A DNA stretch of 64,000 bases from Alcanivorax sp. 24 (GCF_004360225.1 NZ_SNUA01000019.1:1-64000); one strand, 5' to 3'. Positions 52,783 through 63,009 are shown, numbered from the stretch's first letter. Numbers and translations are program-made. The notes: generated from the letters alone by a model not told the origin.

Positions 52783-53663
52783 CATGCCTCCAGGAGCCCG
52801 CTACGACGCAGCGTTTCACGCAAACGCGGCTGAGCGGCCTCCGACAATGGAACCAGGGGCAACCGGATTCCCCGGTCGATCATCCCCATCTCGTAAAGCG
52901 CCCATTTCACCGGAATCGGGTTCGCTTCGATAAACAGATCACGATTCAGGGGCTCGAGTTCCGCGTTCAGTGCACGAGCGCCATCGGCATCACCGCTCAG
53001 CGCCGCGTCACAGAGCCGCGCCATCTTCGCCGGCGCCACATTGGCGGTGACGGAAATATTGCCATCGCCGCCGGCCAGCATCAGTTCGCAAGCCGTGGCG
53101 TCGTCCCCGGAATAAACCATGAAATCCGGACCGCAGCGTTCACGGATCTCCCGTGCCCGCTCCAGATTACCGGTGGCTTCCTTGATGCCGACAATATTGG
53201 GCACCCGGGACAGGCGCTCCACCGTCTCCGGCAACAGATCACAGGAGGTGCGCCCGGGGACGTTGTACAGGATCTGGGGAATATCCACCGCCCGCGCCAC
53301 GGCCAGGAAGTGCTGATACAGGCCTTCCTGGGGGGGCTTGTTGTAGTACGGGGTCACCAGAAGGCAGGCATCGGCGCCGTCACGTTTGGCGTCACGGGTC
53401 AGGCGAATGGCTTCCTCGGTATTGTTGGCCCCGGTACCGGCAATCACCGGAATCCGTTTATTGGCCACGGCCACCACCTCACGAATCACACTGTCGTGCT
53501 CCTCGAAACCGAGGGTAGCGGATTCACCAGTGGTGCCCACCGCCACGATGGCGTGGGTGCCCTGCTCGACGTGCCAGTCGACCAGGTTGCGCAACCGCTC
53601 CCAGTCCACTGAGCCGTCTTCCCGCATCGGGGTGACCAGCGCCACAATACTGCCGCGAATCAT
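52782..53663 (-). CDS. dapA: 4-hydroxy-tetrahydrodipicolinate synthase
   Basis: The 293-residue product shows the DapA active-site features: GTTGESATL, the catalytic YNVPGRTSCDL tyrosine and arginine region, and the Schiff-base lysine in VGIKEATG. It condenses pyruvate and aspartate semialdehyde in the lysine/diaminopimelate pathway. It is the first gene of the dapA-bamC-MBL-purC series and is divergent from gcvR. Confidence 0.96.
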   Translation of the reverse strand: MIRGSIVALVTPMREDGSVDWERLRNLVDWHVEQGTHAIVAVGTTGESATLGFEEHDSVIREVVAVANKRIPVIAGTGANNTEEAIRLTRDAKRDGADACLLVTPYYNKPPQEGLYQHFLAVARAVDIPQILYNVPGRTSCDLLPETVERLSRVPNIVGIKEATGNLERAREIRERCGPDFMVYSGDDATACELMLAGGDGNISVTANVAPAKMARLCDAALSGDADGARALNAELEPLNRDLFIEANPIPVKWALYEMGMIDRGIRLPLVPLSEAAQPRLRETLRRSGLLEA

Positions 53664-53736
53664 GCCGTCATCTCCTGCCCTGGCCCGTTGAGGGCCGGTT
53701 CGTCATTCAGAGCCTGTTCCTAGCGCACAGACGATC

Positions 53737-53752
53737 GGGAACCGTGGTTCCC
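53737..53752. promoter_or_regulatory. Palindrome between dapA and gcvR
   Basis: GGGAACC-GT-GGTTCCC is a perfect inverted repeat in the divergent promoter region. It could be an operator, but no regulator can be assigned. Confidence 0.35.
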
Positions 53753-53955
53753 CAAACCGCGTATGGTACCCCTCCGCGCTTGGCCTGAACAATATCAATT
53801 CGCCGGAAAAGGCATCGGCACGGGGCATTCACGGAACATTCCCGGAGCATCGAAGCGAGGTTTCGGTCCCCGACCAGTAGCGTTAAGCTACTGCCTTCCC
53901 GCTTGCCGACGCCCCACCGACGTTAGCAAGTTTTTACGCTTGCGAGGATCCCATC

Positions 53956-54489
53956 ATGGCCACTGAGTCACTGATCGTCATTTCCGCCCTTGGCTCCGAC
54001 CGGCCGGGCATCGTCCATGCCCTGTCCAAAACCGTGCTGGAGTACGGCGGCAATATTCTGGACTCGCGCATGACCCTGCTGGGCGGCGAGTTCGCCGTGC
54101 TGATGCTGGTGGCGGCGGAAGAGGACGCCCTGGCGCGCCTGGAACAGGACCGCACCACCCTGGAAAACAAACTGGACCTGGCACTGACGCTGAAGCGGAC
54201 CCGCACCAGCGGCGCGGAACAGCAGGCGTTGCCCTACGAGGTCGAGGTGGTGGCCATGGACCACCCGGGCATCGTCCACGAAATCGCCGAATTTTTCTCC
54301 GGACGCGGCATCAACATCGCCGACCTGACCACCGGCACCTATGCCGCGCCCCATACCGGCACCGCCATGTTTCGCCTGCATCTGGCACTGAGCATCCCCA
54401 CCGAACATTCGGTGGCGCGCCTGCGCGAGGCCTTCCTGGATTTCTGCGAAGGCCGCAACCTGGACGCCACCATGACCCCGAAACGATAA
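53956..54489 (+). CDS. gcvR: Glycine cleavage system repressor-like ACT protein
   Basis: The 177-residue product has two ACT domains (about 5-85, [18 protein letters not shown]; about 92-170, [17 protein letters not shown]), the layout of GcvR. In enteric bacteria GcvR binds GcvA and represses the gcv operon. It precedes bcp by 30 bases, as in Pseudomonas. No gcv genes are nearby, so the regulatory target is inferred only from the family. Confidence 0.85.
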   Translation: MATESLIVISALGSDRPGIVHALSKTVLEYGGNILDSRMTLLGGEFAVLMLVAAEEDALARLEQDRTTLENKLDLALTLKRTRTSGAEQQALPYEVEVVAMDHPGIVHEIAEFFSGRGINIADLTTGTYAAPHTGTAMFRLHLALSIPTEHSVARLREAFLDFCEGRNLDATMTPKR

Positions 54490-54519
54490 GAACCTGTTTA
54501 CGATCGAAGAGGACACCCC

Positions 54520-54984
54520 ATGACCGTAGAACTGGACAAGCCGGTCCCCGACTTTTCCGCTCCGGCCACCAGCGACACCACCTTCACCCTTGGCGACTGG
54601 AAAGGCAAAACACTGGTGCTGTATTTCTACCCGAAAGACAGTACCCCCGGTTGCACCACCGAGGGCCAGAACTTCCGCGATCAGTACGCCGCTTTCCAGA
54701 AGGCCGGCTGTGAAGTGTTCGGCATCTCCAAGGATTCCCTGCGCCGCCATGAGAACTTCAAGGCCAAGCAGGCGTTTCCGTTCGAGCTGATCAGCGACGA
54801 GGACGAAACCGTCTGCCGGTTGTTCGATGTGATCAAACTGAAGAAGATGTACGGCAAGGAATTCGAAGGCATCGAGCGCAGCACCTTCCTGATCGATGCC
54901 GAGGGCGTACTGCGCAAGGAATGGCGCAAGGTCAAGGTGAAGAACCATGTGGACGAGGTGCTGGCAGCGGCCCAAGCGCTTTAG
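54520..54984 (+). CDS. bcp: Thioredoxin-dependent peroxiredoxin (Bcp/PrxQ)
   Basis: The 154-residue product has the peroxidatic Cys45 in YPKDSTPGCTTEGQNF and a thioredoxin fold. The Cys five residues later that E. coli Bcp uses as resolving residue is replaced here by Gln50, so the protein may work as a one-Cys enzyme or use another partner. It reduces peroxides and lipid hydroperoxides. Confidence 0.93.
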   Translation: MTVELDKPVPDFSAPATSDTTFTLGDWKGKTLVLYFYPKDSTPGCTTEGQNFRDQYAAFQKAGCEVFGISKDSLRRHENFKAKQAFPFELISDEDETVCRLFDVIKLKKMYGKEFEGIERSTFLIDAEGVLRKEWRKVKVKNHVDEVLAAAQAL

Positions 54985-55316
54985 CTCATGAAGACATCGC
55001 GGTCCGTGGAGCACTCCTCGGACCGCTGGTGTCCCGCAATTCGCTGGCGCGCTTACACGCAACCCCCCGGCACGCCAAACCCGAGGCCCGCTTGCCGGCC
55101 TTGGGCACATGAATCCAGAGCAATCCCGTCATGCCGGACTTGATCCGGCATCTCCTTTTTTGTAGGGCGCATGACTTCGTAGAAAGGAGATCCCGGGTCA
55201 GGCCCGGGATAACCGCGTATTTTCAAAGCGTGTAAGCGTGCCAGCGTGTTGCATGTAAGCGGGTCACCCCCAAACCATAGGACACCAGTGCTCCACGGAC
55301 CCGCGATTGCGCCCCT
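54985..55316. repeat. Intergenic region with a second palindromic repeat type
   Basis: No gene is seen. ATGCCGGA-CTTGA-TCCGGCAT (55131-55151) and ATCCCGGG-TCAGG-CCCGGGAT (55190-55210) form two stem-loops of a dispersed type known from many proteobacteria, unlike the REP-like elements elsewhere here. GCTTACACGCAACCCCCC (55051) and its complement-like partner at 55230-55260 echo the motif at 47166. Confidence 0.6.
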
Positions 55317-56402
55317 TCATTCCGCGGCCGGTAATTCCTGTGGCTTTTCCTTCTCCTCGCGCGGCCAGGCGTTGAGCACCGCTTTCAGCAAAGTGGCCAG
55401 AGGAATGGCGAAGAACACGCCCCACAGCCCCCAGATCCCGCCGAAGAACAGAATCGCGACGATGATTGCCACCGGATGCAGATTCACGGCTTCGGAAAAC
55501 AGTAATGGCACCAATATATTGCCGTCCAGGAACTGAATGACCCCGTATATCACCATCACCAGGGCAAAGTCCCCGCTCCAGCCGAACTGGGCGTAGCCCA
55601 CCGCCGCCACCGGCAAGGTCACCAGGGTCGCGCCCACATAGGGGACGATGACCGACAAACCCACCATTACCGCCAGCAGCAGCGCGTAATTAAGATCCAG
55701 CAGCAGGAAGGCAACGAAACTGGTCCCCCCCACCACCAGAATTTCGATGGCCTTGCCGCGCACGTAATTGGCGATCTGGCCGTCCATCTCCCGCCATACC
55801 CGGCCCAGCACGTTGCGGCGGGAAGGCAGCAGACCGAGCAACCAGGACACCAGCGCCCGCCGATCCTTGAGGAAAAAGAACACCAGCAGCGGCACCAACA
55901 CCAGAAACACCAGGATCTCCAGCAGATTGGGAATCGATGACAATGACAAGGACAGCACCGCCTGCCCGAACTGGGCCAGTTCCCGCTGGGCCGAGTTGAC
56001 CAGAATGTTCACTTGTTCGATGGACACCATTTCCGGGTATTGCTCGGGCAATGCCCTCAGCCATTGCTCGCTGTTCTTGAGCACATGGGGCAGTTGATCC
56101 CGCACCAGCATGACCGTTTGCTGCCAGACCATCGGCAACAGCACCACCAGGGTCGCCACCAGACCACCAAGAAACAGCAGGAACACCAACGTCACCGACA
56201 ACAAGGAGGGCAAACCGCGCCGCTCCAGGGCACTGACCAATCCCTGCATCAGATAGGCCAGCACCAGCGCCGCCAGCACCGGCGCCAGGATATTGCCAAA
56301 CAGCAGGATAATCGCCAGCCCCCCGACCAGGGCCACCAGCAGATAGACCGCCTCCTCATCGGCGAACCAGCGTTCCATCCAGCCCTTGAACACTTTGAAC
56401 AT
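55317..56402 (-). CDS. AI-2E family (PerM-like) membrane permease
   Basis: The 361-residue product has seven to eight membrane helices, with GLSVIVPYVGATLVTLPVA and an LVPLLVFFFLKDRR segment typical of the AI-2E/PerM family. The family includes possible exporters of autoinducer-2 and sodium-linked transporters; the substrate cannot be told. It is convergent with bcp and upstream of a TusA-like gene on the same strand. Confidence 0.85.
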   Translation of the reverse strand: MFKVFKGWMERWFADEEAVYLLVALVGGLAIILLFGNILAPVLAALVLAYLMQGLVSALERRGLPSLLSVTLVFLLFLGGLVATLVVLLPMVWQQTVMLVRDQLPHVLKNSEQWLRALPEQYPEMVSIEQVNILVNSAQRELAQFGQAVLSLSLSSIPNLLEILVFLVLVPLLVFFFLKDRRALVSWLLGLLPSRRNVLGRVWREMDGQIANYVRGKAIEILVVGGTSFVAFLLLDLNYALLLAVMVGLSVIVPYVGATLVTLPVAAVGYAQFGWSGDFALVMVIYGVIQFLDGNILVPLLFSEAVNLHPVAIIVAILFFGGIWGLWGVFFAIPLATLLKAVLNAWPREEKEKPQELPAAE

Positions 56403-56468
56403 CGAGTGCCTTCCTTAATCAAATCGGGTATCGGATTATTAGAGGGTTGCGTGTAACTTACACAATTT

Positions 56469-56714
56469 CTACGCGCCGTCGTCGGCGGCCCCACAGCGTA
56501 TCAAAAACTCGTACTCGCCCGCCGTTTCGCCATCGCGAACCAGATCATGCGGTGACTGTCGAAGATAGGCGGGGATGTCCCTTGCCGAACCGGCATCGGA
56601 GGCCAGCACCCTCAACATCCGCCCCGGTGTCAGATGTCGCAGGGCCTGGCGGGTTTTCAGTAACGGCAAGGGGCATTGAAGCCCTCTGGCGTCCAGGGTC
56701 TGATGAACCATCAT
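56469..56714 (-). CDS. TusA-like sulfur carrier protein
   Basis: The 81-residue product (ATG 56714, or 56711) carries the invariant CPLPLLK motif with Cys about 14, LDARGLQCPLPLLKTRQAL. TusA-family proteins hand over sulfane sulfur, for example to tRNA thiolation or molybdenum cofactor work. It lies 66 bases before the PerM-like gene on the same strand and is divergent from the BepA gene. Confidence 0.85.
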   Translation of the reverse strand: MMVHQTLDARGLQCPLPLLKTRQALRHLTPGRMLRVLASDAGSARDIPAYLRQSPHDLVRDGETAGEYEFLIRCGAADDGA

Positions 56715-56781
56715 CGGATCCTCGGAATTGTGTCGGGTGCCATCCATCAAGGGGTGCCATCCTTATATCGGGAGTGACTTT

Positions 56782-58215
56782 GTGATCCGTGCCATGCACG
56801 CTCTGATACTCTGTCTGGTGGTGGTGCTCGCCGCGCCACCCGGCCGCGCCCAGGATCTGCCCGATCTCGGTGACCCGGCGGCGGCGCTGCTGTCCACGGA
56901 CCAGGAGTACCGGCTGGGCCGCAGTTGGCTGCGAGGTCTGCGTGGCAAGACACCGATCATGACCGATCCGCTGGTACAAGACTATGTGGAGAACCTGGTT
57001 TATCGATTGGCCTCATTCAGCGATCTGCATGAACCCAATCTCTCCATCGTGGTGATCAACAGCCAGGCCATCAACGCTTTCGCGGTACCCGGCGGCGTCA
57101 TCGGCCTCAACGCCGGCCTGTTCCTCAACGCCGGCTCCATGGATGAGGTGGCCAGCGTGGTGGCGCACGAAATCGCCCACGTCAGTCAACGTCATTTTAC
57201 CCGCCGCTATGTGGATTCCCAGCGCACCAACATCGCCATGCTGGCGGCGATGCTGGCCAGCATCGCCTTGGCCGTGGCGGGTGACGCGCAAGCCGGCATG
57301 GCCGGTATGGCCGCCACTCAGGCAGGCGTGATTCAGTCCCAGCTGGCCTACTCCCGCCACCACGAGCGCGAGGCGGACCGGGTCGGCATGCAAACCCTGG
57401 TCTCGGCGGGTCTGGACCCGAACGCCATGCCCCGTTTTTTCGAACGGCTGGTGGAACAACAGCAATTCGCCGGCGATCCACCGGAGTTCCTGCTCACTCA
57501 CCCGGTCACCGAAAGCCGGGTGGCGGACAGCCGCGCCCGCGCCCGCAATCTACCCCACCCGAAGCAGGAAACCTCCCTGGCCTTTGAGCTGGTCCGCGCC
57601 CGTATTCAGGCGTCCTTCTTCGACGATTACCAACGCGCCGAAGCTTATTTCCAGAAGCGACTGAAGAATGGTGACGCCAAACAGCAGGAAGCGGCCCGCT
57701 ACGGCCTCGCCATGTCGGCCCTGTACGATAAAAAGTATGATTTGGCCCGGCGCCAATTGGAACAACTGCGCCAGCAGGACCGGACCGAACTGTGGTACCC
57801 GCTGGGCCTGGCGGAAGTGGCGCTGGCGGAAGGCGACTATCGCCGTGCCATCGAGATGGCCCAATGGGTGCAGAAGATCAACCCGGAGGGCTACCCCAGC
57901 TCGGTACTGCTGGCACGGGCCTACCTGTATTCCAGGCAACCGGAAAAAGCGGTACCGGTGCTGGAACCGTTGTTACGGCAGCGTCCGGACGATCCCACAC
58001 TGTGGTCCATGGCGGCGGACGCCTGGGGCAACAGCGGGGAACTGGCGCGCGCCCATCGGGGCCGGGCCGAATACGCCTTCCTGCGTGGCCGGGACCGCGA
58101 GGCCAAACAACAAATGCAGTTCGCCCTCAAGGAAGCCAGCGGACAGTTCGCCCTGCGCAGTGCCTTGAATGCGCGTCTCAAGGAAATGGATCGGCTTTCC
58201 GAAGAGGAATTTTGA
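56782..58215 (+). CDS. bepA: M48-family metallopeptidase with TPR repeats (BepA-like)
   Basis: From GTG 56782 (GGAG seven bases upstream; ATG 56794 is an alternative) the product has 477 residues. It has a signal peptide (ending GRA), a peptidase domain with H129EIAH133 and SYSRHHEREADRVG-type Glu ligand (as LAYSRHHEREADRVG), and a C-terminal TPR region (about 270-470). BepA trims misassembled LptD and assists BAM. The layout and length match the family. Confidence 0.9.
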   Translation: MIRAMHALILCLVVVLAAPPGRAQDLPDLGDPAAALLSTDQEYRLGRSWLRGLRGKTPIMTDPLVQDYVENLVYRLASFSDLHEPNLSIVVINSQAINAFAVPGGVIGLNAGLFLNAGSMDEVASVVAHEIAHVSQRHFTRRYVDSQRTNIAMLAAMLASIALAVAGDAQAGMAGMAATQAGVIQSQLAYSRHHEREADRVGMQTLVSAGLDPNAMPRFFERLVEQQQFAGDPPEFLLTHPVTESRVADSRARARNLPHPKQETSLAFELVRARIQASFFDDYQRAEAYFQKRLKNGDAKQQEAARYGLAMSALYDKKYDLARRQLEQLRQQDRTELWYPLGLAEVALAEGDYRRAIEMAQWVQKINPEGYPSSVLLARAYLYSRQPEKAVPVLEPLLRQRPDDPTLWSMAADAWGNSGELARAHRGRAEYAFLRGRDREAKQQMQFALKEASGQFALRSALNARLKEMDRLSEEEF

Positions 58216-58256
58216 CGGCGGTCCGGGATACCACCCCGGAACCGCCACCCATTCGA

Positions 58257-59306
58257 TCAGCGTTTCAGGTTCTTGCCGAAATCCAGCATCCGGTCCAGGG
58301 GCACCATGGCACGCCGGGCCAGGTCCGGATCGACAAAGATTTCCTGCCCGCAACCGTTTTCGTCCTGCAGCACCGCCAGAGTATTTTCCAGGCCATTCAT
58401 CGCCATCCACGGGCAATGGGCGCAACTGCGGCAAGTGGCGCCACTGCCGGCGGTGGGCGCTTCGATGAAGGTCTTCTCCGGCGCCAGTTGCTGCATCTTG
58501 TAGAAGATGCCCTTGTCGGTGGCGACGATGAAGGTGTCGTTGGGCATCTCGGTGGCCGCCTTGATCAGCTGCGAGGTGGAGCCCACCACATCGGCGATGG
58601 CCACCACCGAGGCCGGCGATTCCGGGTGCACCAGCACGGCGGCGCCGGGATGGGCGGCTTTCAGGTCTTCCACACCGCGCGCCTTGAACTCCTCATGGAC
58701 GATACAGGCGCCGTCCCAACAGAGCACATCGGCACCGGTCTTGTCGCGCACATAGGCGCCCAGGTGCTGATCCGGCGCCCATAGAATCTTCTCGCCGCGC
58801 TGGTCCAGATACTCGATCAATTCCACCGCGATGGACGACGTCACCACCCAGTCCGCCCGGGCTTTCACCGCCGCCGAGGTATTGGCGTAAACCACCACGG
58901 TACGGTCCGGATGCTGTTCGCGGAAGGCGGCGAACTCATCCTCCGGACAACCGATATCCAGAGAGCAGGTAGCTTCCAGGGTGGGCATGAACACCCGCTT
59001 TTCCGGGCTGAGAATCTTCGCTGTCTCGCCCATGAACCGCACGCCGGCCACGATCAGGGTGCTGGCTGGATGCTCCTTGCCGAAGCGGGCCATCTCCAGG
59101 GAATCCGCCACGCAGCCGCCGCTTTCCTCGGCCAGCGCCTGGATCTCCGGATCGGTGTAATAGTGCGCCACCATCACCGCGTCGCGGGCCTGTAACTTCT
59201 CTTTAATCCGCTCGCGGTAGAATTCCCGCTGTTCCCGGGTCATCTCCTGCTCGCCATCGGCATGGGCCAGATGGGAGCGGACCAGTTCTTTCGCCTGAGC
59301 ACTCAT
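58257..59306 (-). CDS. nadA: Quinolinate synthase A
   Basis: The 349-residue product (ATG 59306) has three cysteine sites expected for the 4Fe-4S cluster ([29 protein letters not shown]) and [20 protein letters not shown] at the start. It condenses iminoaspartate with dihydroxyacetone phosphate to quinolinate in NAD synthesis. It is convergent with bepA. Confidence 0.96.
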   Translation of the reverse strand: MSAQAKELVRSHLAHADGEQEMTREQREFYRERIKEKLQARDAVMVAHYYTDPEIQALAEESGGCVADSLEMARFGKEHPASTLIVAGVRFMGETAKILSPEKRVFMPTLEATCSLDIGCPEDEFAAFREQHPDRTVVVYANTSAAVKARADWVVTSSIAVELIEYLDQRGEKILWAPDQHLGAYVRDKTGADVLCWDGACIVHEEFKARGVEDLKAAHPGAAVLVHPESPASVVAIADVVGSTSQLIKAATEMPNDTFIVATDKGIFYKMQQLAPEKTFIEAPTAGSGATCRSCAHCPWMAMNGLENTLAVLQDENGCGQEIFVDPDLARRAMVPLDRMLDFGKNLKR

Positions 59307-59576
59307 ATCGCATCGCCGCCCCGTGTGAGGATCGGAAAGCCGACAATCGGTCCGGATCGGACCCTCGTCGCTGTCCCGGTGACGATCAAGGATGTTGGTG
59401 CCACCGGGGGGGCGAATCATACCACAGCCAAAGAAGGGGTCACGGCGGGTGCCGTCAAGAGTATGGTGTAAAACGCCAGGCGCCCCGGATTTGCTGCCCC
59501 CCAGGCTCACAATAATGCATTTTATGCATATAAAAACAGAGCCGGAAACCGCGTTCCATGGTTCCCCGAGACCGGA

Positions 59577-61766
59577 CTACAAAGCCATGCGCAGCGACAG
59601 CGTCACATTGCGCGGTTCTCCCCACCAGGCCTGATCGTAGAAACCCACATTGGTGTAATAGGTCTTGTCGAAGGCGTTGTTCAACCGCACCGTGGCGCTC
59701 AACTCCGGCGTGATCTGATAACGAGCCATGACATTGACCAGAGCGTAACTGCCCTGCTCCACCTTGGTTCGTCCCACCACCGGCACACGACTCGAGGTAT
59801 AGCGGGAAAAGCCGCTTTGCCAGTCCACGCCAGCCCCCAACGTCAAACGGCGCTCCACCGGCGGCTGATAACGGGTGAACAGCTTGAACAGACTGCGCGG
59901 CTGGGTGCGGTTGAGTGTCTGCCCGTCGGCGTCCTTGGCGGTGAAATGGGTATAACTGGTGGAAACATGCCAGTGTGGCGTCAGTTCGCCGGTCAGTTCC
60001 AGATCGACCCCCTCCACGGTGGCTCCGGAAGTGGCTCGATAAGCCGGCTGGTCCGGCTGCCCCGGCAGCGAGACTCCCGGGATCTCCTCGGCCAGGTTGT
60101 CCTGCTCGGTACGGAACACCGACACCGCACCGGTCAACCGCCCACCGGCCCAGCCGGCCTTGAGCCCCAGTTCCTGGCTGTTGCCGTGAATCGGGTCGAG
60201 CAGGTCACCTTGCGGATCGCGATTGTTTTGCGGCTGGAAGATCTGGGTGTAGCTGGCGTATGCCGAGTAGACATCATTAAGGTCGTAGATCAAACCGGCA
60301 TAGGGCGTGATTTCATCGCTGACCCGATAATCCGTGGGTGTGCCGAAATAAACCTGATCGATTTCCCACTGGCTGATACGAGCCCCCAGAATGGCGTGCA
60401 GAGGATCGGCCAATGACAACCTGGTGACCACATAGCCCCCATTCTGACGAATCACACTGTCATCGACGTTGGAATAATCCCCCCAGACTGGTCGTGGCAC
60501 CCGACTGTCACGCCAGTCAAAGAAGCTGCCCACATCCGGACTGGCCACCGGATAAGCCGCTCGCATCACATAATCGTCCTTGACCCGCATCCAGCCCAGC
60601 GACACCTCATGAATGCGCCCGAACCACTCCACCGGCCCGGTGGCGGTCAGGTGCATCTGATAATACTGGCGATCACCACGGTAATTGAGGAACGAGCCGG
60701 TCATGCCTTCGCCGGTATCCGGGTCGGGGTAACCGCCACGAAACAGATATTCCATGTCGTAATCGCCATCGTTGTAGCTGAACGCGCCGCGCAGTTGCCA
60801 GCCGTTACCAAGGGCGTGGGTCAGGTCCATGAAACCGGTGGTGGAGGTGGTGCCAAATTGGGACCAGTCGGTGGTATTGACCACGGACCGGGGAAAATCG
60901 GTGCGGGAGCCATCGCTATAAAACATGGGAAACCCCGCCCCCATGCCGTTACTATGGTTATCCTGGTACTCCACGCCCGCCACCAGCAGCGTGCTGGGTG
61001 ACAGCTCCGCACTGATCACGCCATACAGGGTACGGCGGTCATCGTCGAATACCCGCATGTAGCTTTCGCTGTCGTCACGCACCGCCACCACCCGGGAGGA
61101 CACACGACCGTCCTCGGTAAGCGGCATGGTCAGGTCCAGTTCCGCCCGGCGCGCGTCCCAGGACCCCGTCGACACCGCGCCACTAGCGGCGAACTCCCTC
61201 CCCGGACGCTTGCGCACAAAATTCACCAGCGCGGACGGCTCACCAGCGCCGGACATCAGACCGGTGGCGCCGCGGATCACCTCAACGCGGTCGTAAATAG
61301 CCGCATCCAGGTCAGTGGCCCCAAAGTTCCAGAAATTGGAAATCGGGGTCAGCAGACCGTCGAACTGGAATTGCCGAATGGAGAACCCCCGGGAAGAAAA
61401 CGCGTAGCGGTTGCTGTCGCTCCGGATCATTGAGACACCCGGCGCCTGCTCAAGCACTTCGCGGGTGCTGACCAGCCCCTGGTCCTCGATCTGTTCCCGG
61501 GTAACGATGCTCACGGATTGCGGCGTCTCCCGCGGCGACAGCAACAGTCCGGTGGCGCTGACGGTGGCGCCCAGGGTGTAACCGCCGCGCTGTTCACTGC
61601 TGTTCTCCAGAGAAAGATCGCCGGCGGAGACCTTGACCGGCGCCAATGCCCGTGGTTCTTCTTCCTGAGATTGTGCGTAAACCGGTGCGGATACCACGCC
61701 GCCGGCCGTGACCATGGCCAGACCGAAGCACCAGCGTCCCCTCATACCGTCGAATCGACGCCCCAT
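59577..61766 (-). CDS. TonB-dependent siderophore receptor
   Basis: The 729-residue product has a signal peptide (about 1-32, ending VYAQ), a plug domain (about 75-185, RETPQSVSIVTREQIEDQG, RGFSIRQFQFDG) and a 22-strand barrel ending in a Leu-Arg-rich final strand (VTLSLRMAL). It lacks the N-terminal STN signalling domain of FpvA/FecA-type receptors. It belongs to the FhuE/FoxA-like group of hydroxamate-type ferric siderophore receptors. A Fur-box-like sequence and an AraC regulator gene lie upstream. Confidence 0.9.
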   Translation of the reverse strand: MGRRFDGMRGRWCFGLAMVTAGGVVSAPVYAQSQEEEPRALAPVKVSAGDLSLENSSEQRGGYTLGATVSATGLLLSPRETPQSVSIVTREQIEDQGLVSTREVLEQAPGVSMIRSDSNRYAFSSRGFSIRQFQFDGLLTPISNFWNFGATDLDAAIYDRVEVIRGATGLMSGAGEPSALVNFVRKRPGREFAASGAVSTGSWDARRAELDLTMPLTEDGRVSSRVVAVRDDSESYMRVFDDDRRTLYGVISAELSPSTLLVAGVEYQDNHSNGMGAGFPMFYSDGSRTDFPRSVVNTTDWSQFGTTSTTGFMDLTHALGNGWQLRGAFSYNDGDYDMEYLFRGGYPDPDTGEGMTGSFLNYRGDRQYYQMHLTATGPVEWFGRIHEVSLGWMRVKDDYVMRAAYPVASPDVGSFFDWRDSRVPRPVWGDYSNVDDSVIRQNGGYVVTRLSLADPLHAILGARISQWEIDQVYFGTPTDYRVSDEITPYAGLIYDLNDVYSAYASYTQIFQPQNNRDPQGDLLDPIHGNSQELGLKAGWAGGRLTGAVSVFRTEQDNLAEEIPGVSLPGQPDQPAYRATSGATVEGVDLELTGELTPHWHVSTSYTHFTAKDADGQTLNRTQPRSLFKLFTRYQPPVERRLTLGAGVDWQSGFSRYTSSRVPVVGRTKVEQGSYALVNVMARYQITPELSATVRLNNAFDKTYYTNVGFYDQAWWGEPRNVTLSLRMAL

Positions 61767-61800
61767 GAACCGTTCTCCTTCCTACAAAGCAATCAACATG

Positions 61801-61821
61801 AAATGAGAATTGTTCTTCATT
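61801..61821 (-). promoter_or_regulatory. Fur-box-like site upstream of the siderophore receptor
   Basis: AAATGAGAATTGTTCTTCATT has the GATAATGATAATC-type pattern of Fur sites, about 35 bases upstream of the receptor start. Iron-dependent repression is inferred. Confidence 0.65.
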
Positions 61822-61883
61822 GAGGCTGATCGCGGGTATGCGCAATGCTGAAAAAACTATGCGACACGCTGGGGGACGGGAAC

Positions 61884-62840
61884 TCAGCGGCGTAGCCACT
61901 GCCGTGGCGGCATACCGAAGTGGGCACGAAACGCCGTGGTGAAGTTGCTGGCATGTCGGTAGCCGACGAAATGGGCCGCCTGCTGTACCGACACCCCCTG
62001 CTCCAGATACTGACGGGCCAGCGTCAGCCTGCGCTCCCTCAGGCAGGCAAACACGGTCTGACCGTAGGCCTGAGGGAATTTGGCGCGCAACGCACTCGGG
62101 CTCATGCACGCCAGCGCCGCCAGTGAGGCCAGCGAGTGCTCCCGCTCTGGCTGCTCCTGGAGACGTTCGAACACCCGCTGCAACAGACGCCGGTCCCTTG
62201 CCGACAAGGTGGGGGTGTGGTCGGCGGTATCCAGACCGGACAGCGCATGCGCCAGCAATTGCAGTGCCACACCTTCCCGGTGCAATGCCGCCAGATCACC
62301 CCGCCAGGTTCCGTTCATCAGGGTCAGCAGGCTCTGCTGCAGGTAAGACGGCATACGCCAGGTCGTCAGGCGAGTGCGCCCGACACGGCGCAGCCCCCAC
62401 AGCCGCTCTTGCAACCGCTCATCGCCAAGACCATCCGGATCCCTCAGCGACAAATTCAACCCCTGCAAGGTCGGTGCCCGCGGATGTTCCGCCAGGATCG
62501 AGGTGTCTCCCCGGTCCAGCATGGTGATCGCCAGATCTCCCGCCAGCCGGTGGCGGCGACCCTGTTCGGTCCCGATCATCGCCTCTCCCTGCATCAATAC
62601 CGCAACGGAGAGACAGAACTCGGTCTTGGAGCGGGCCTGATACGCTTGCAGGGAACGCACTCGGGACAACACCAGGGTGCCGCCGAAGTCCAGTGCCTGC
62701 TGGTCCACCTCGCCTTCAAGCACGCCGGCGCCGCCAGCGGAGCGCTCCACGAGCCGATAGTCCACGCCATACCGGGCACCCAGCTCATTCAGGGCCGCCA
62801 GCGAAAAGCGCCGGGCGGTGGCATTGATCGGGTATGTCAT
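61884..62840 (-). CDS. AraC-family regulator (PchR-like) of the siderophore receptor
   Basis: The 318-residue product has an N-terminal sensing domain (about 1-200) and a C-terminal AraC DNA-binding domain with two helix-turn-helix units (SLASLAALACMSPSALRAKF and VQQAAHFVGYRHASNFTTAF), ending FGMPPRQWLRR. PchR-like regulators sense ferric siderophore and activate the receptor gene. It lies upstream of the receptor on the same strand and has its own Fur-box-like site. Confidence 0.85.
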   Translation of the reverse strand: MTYPINATARRFSLAALNELGARYGVDYRLVERSAGGAGVLEGEVDQQALDFGGTLVLSRVRSLQAYQARSKTEFCLSVAVLMQGEAMIGTEQGRRHRLAGDLAITMLDRGDTSILAEHPRAPTLQGLNLSLRDPDGLGDERLQERLWGLRRVGRTRLTTWRMPSYLQQSLLTLMNGTWRGDLAALHREGVALQLLAHALSGLDTADHTPTLSARDRRLLQRVFERLQEQPEREHSLASLAALACMSPSALRAKFPQAYGQTVFACLRERRLTLARQYLEQGVSVQQAAHFVGYRHASNFTTAFRAHFGMPPRQWLRR

Positions 62841-62903
62841 GGCTGTCTCCGTCGTCGGCCACGCCTCTCCTGGCGCCGGATTCCGATCGGCGCAAGATAT
62901 AGT

Positions 62904-62924
62904 TAATAAGAATTATTTTCAATA
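62904..62924 (-). promoter_or_regulatory. Fur-box-like site upstream of the AraC-family regulator
   Basis: TTAATAAGAATTATTTTCAAT resembles the Fur consensus with AT-rich half-sites, 64 bases upstream of the start codon. It suggests that regulator and receptor are both iron-repressed. Confidence 0.55.
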
Positions 62925-63009
62925 AAGAAAAAAGGAGAGGTCAACAAGGAGAAAACGGCGGCAATCGTCATTCCACTGTCGCAAAACCACCCCATGCTGA
63001 CGGCGGTCA

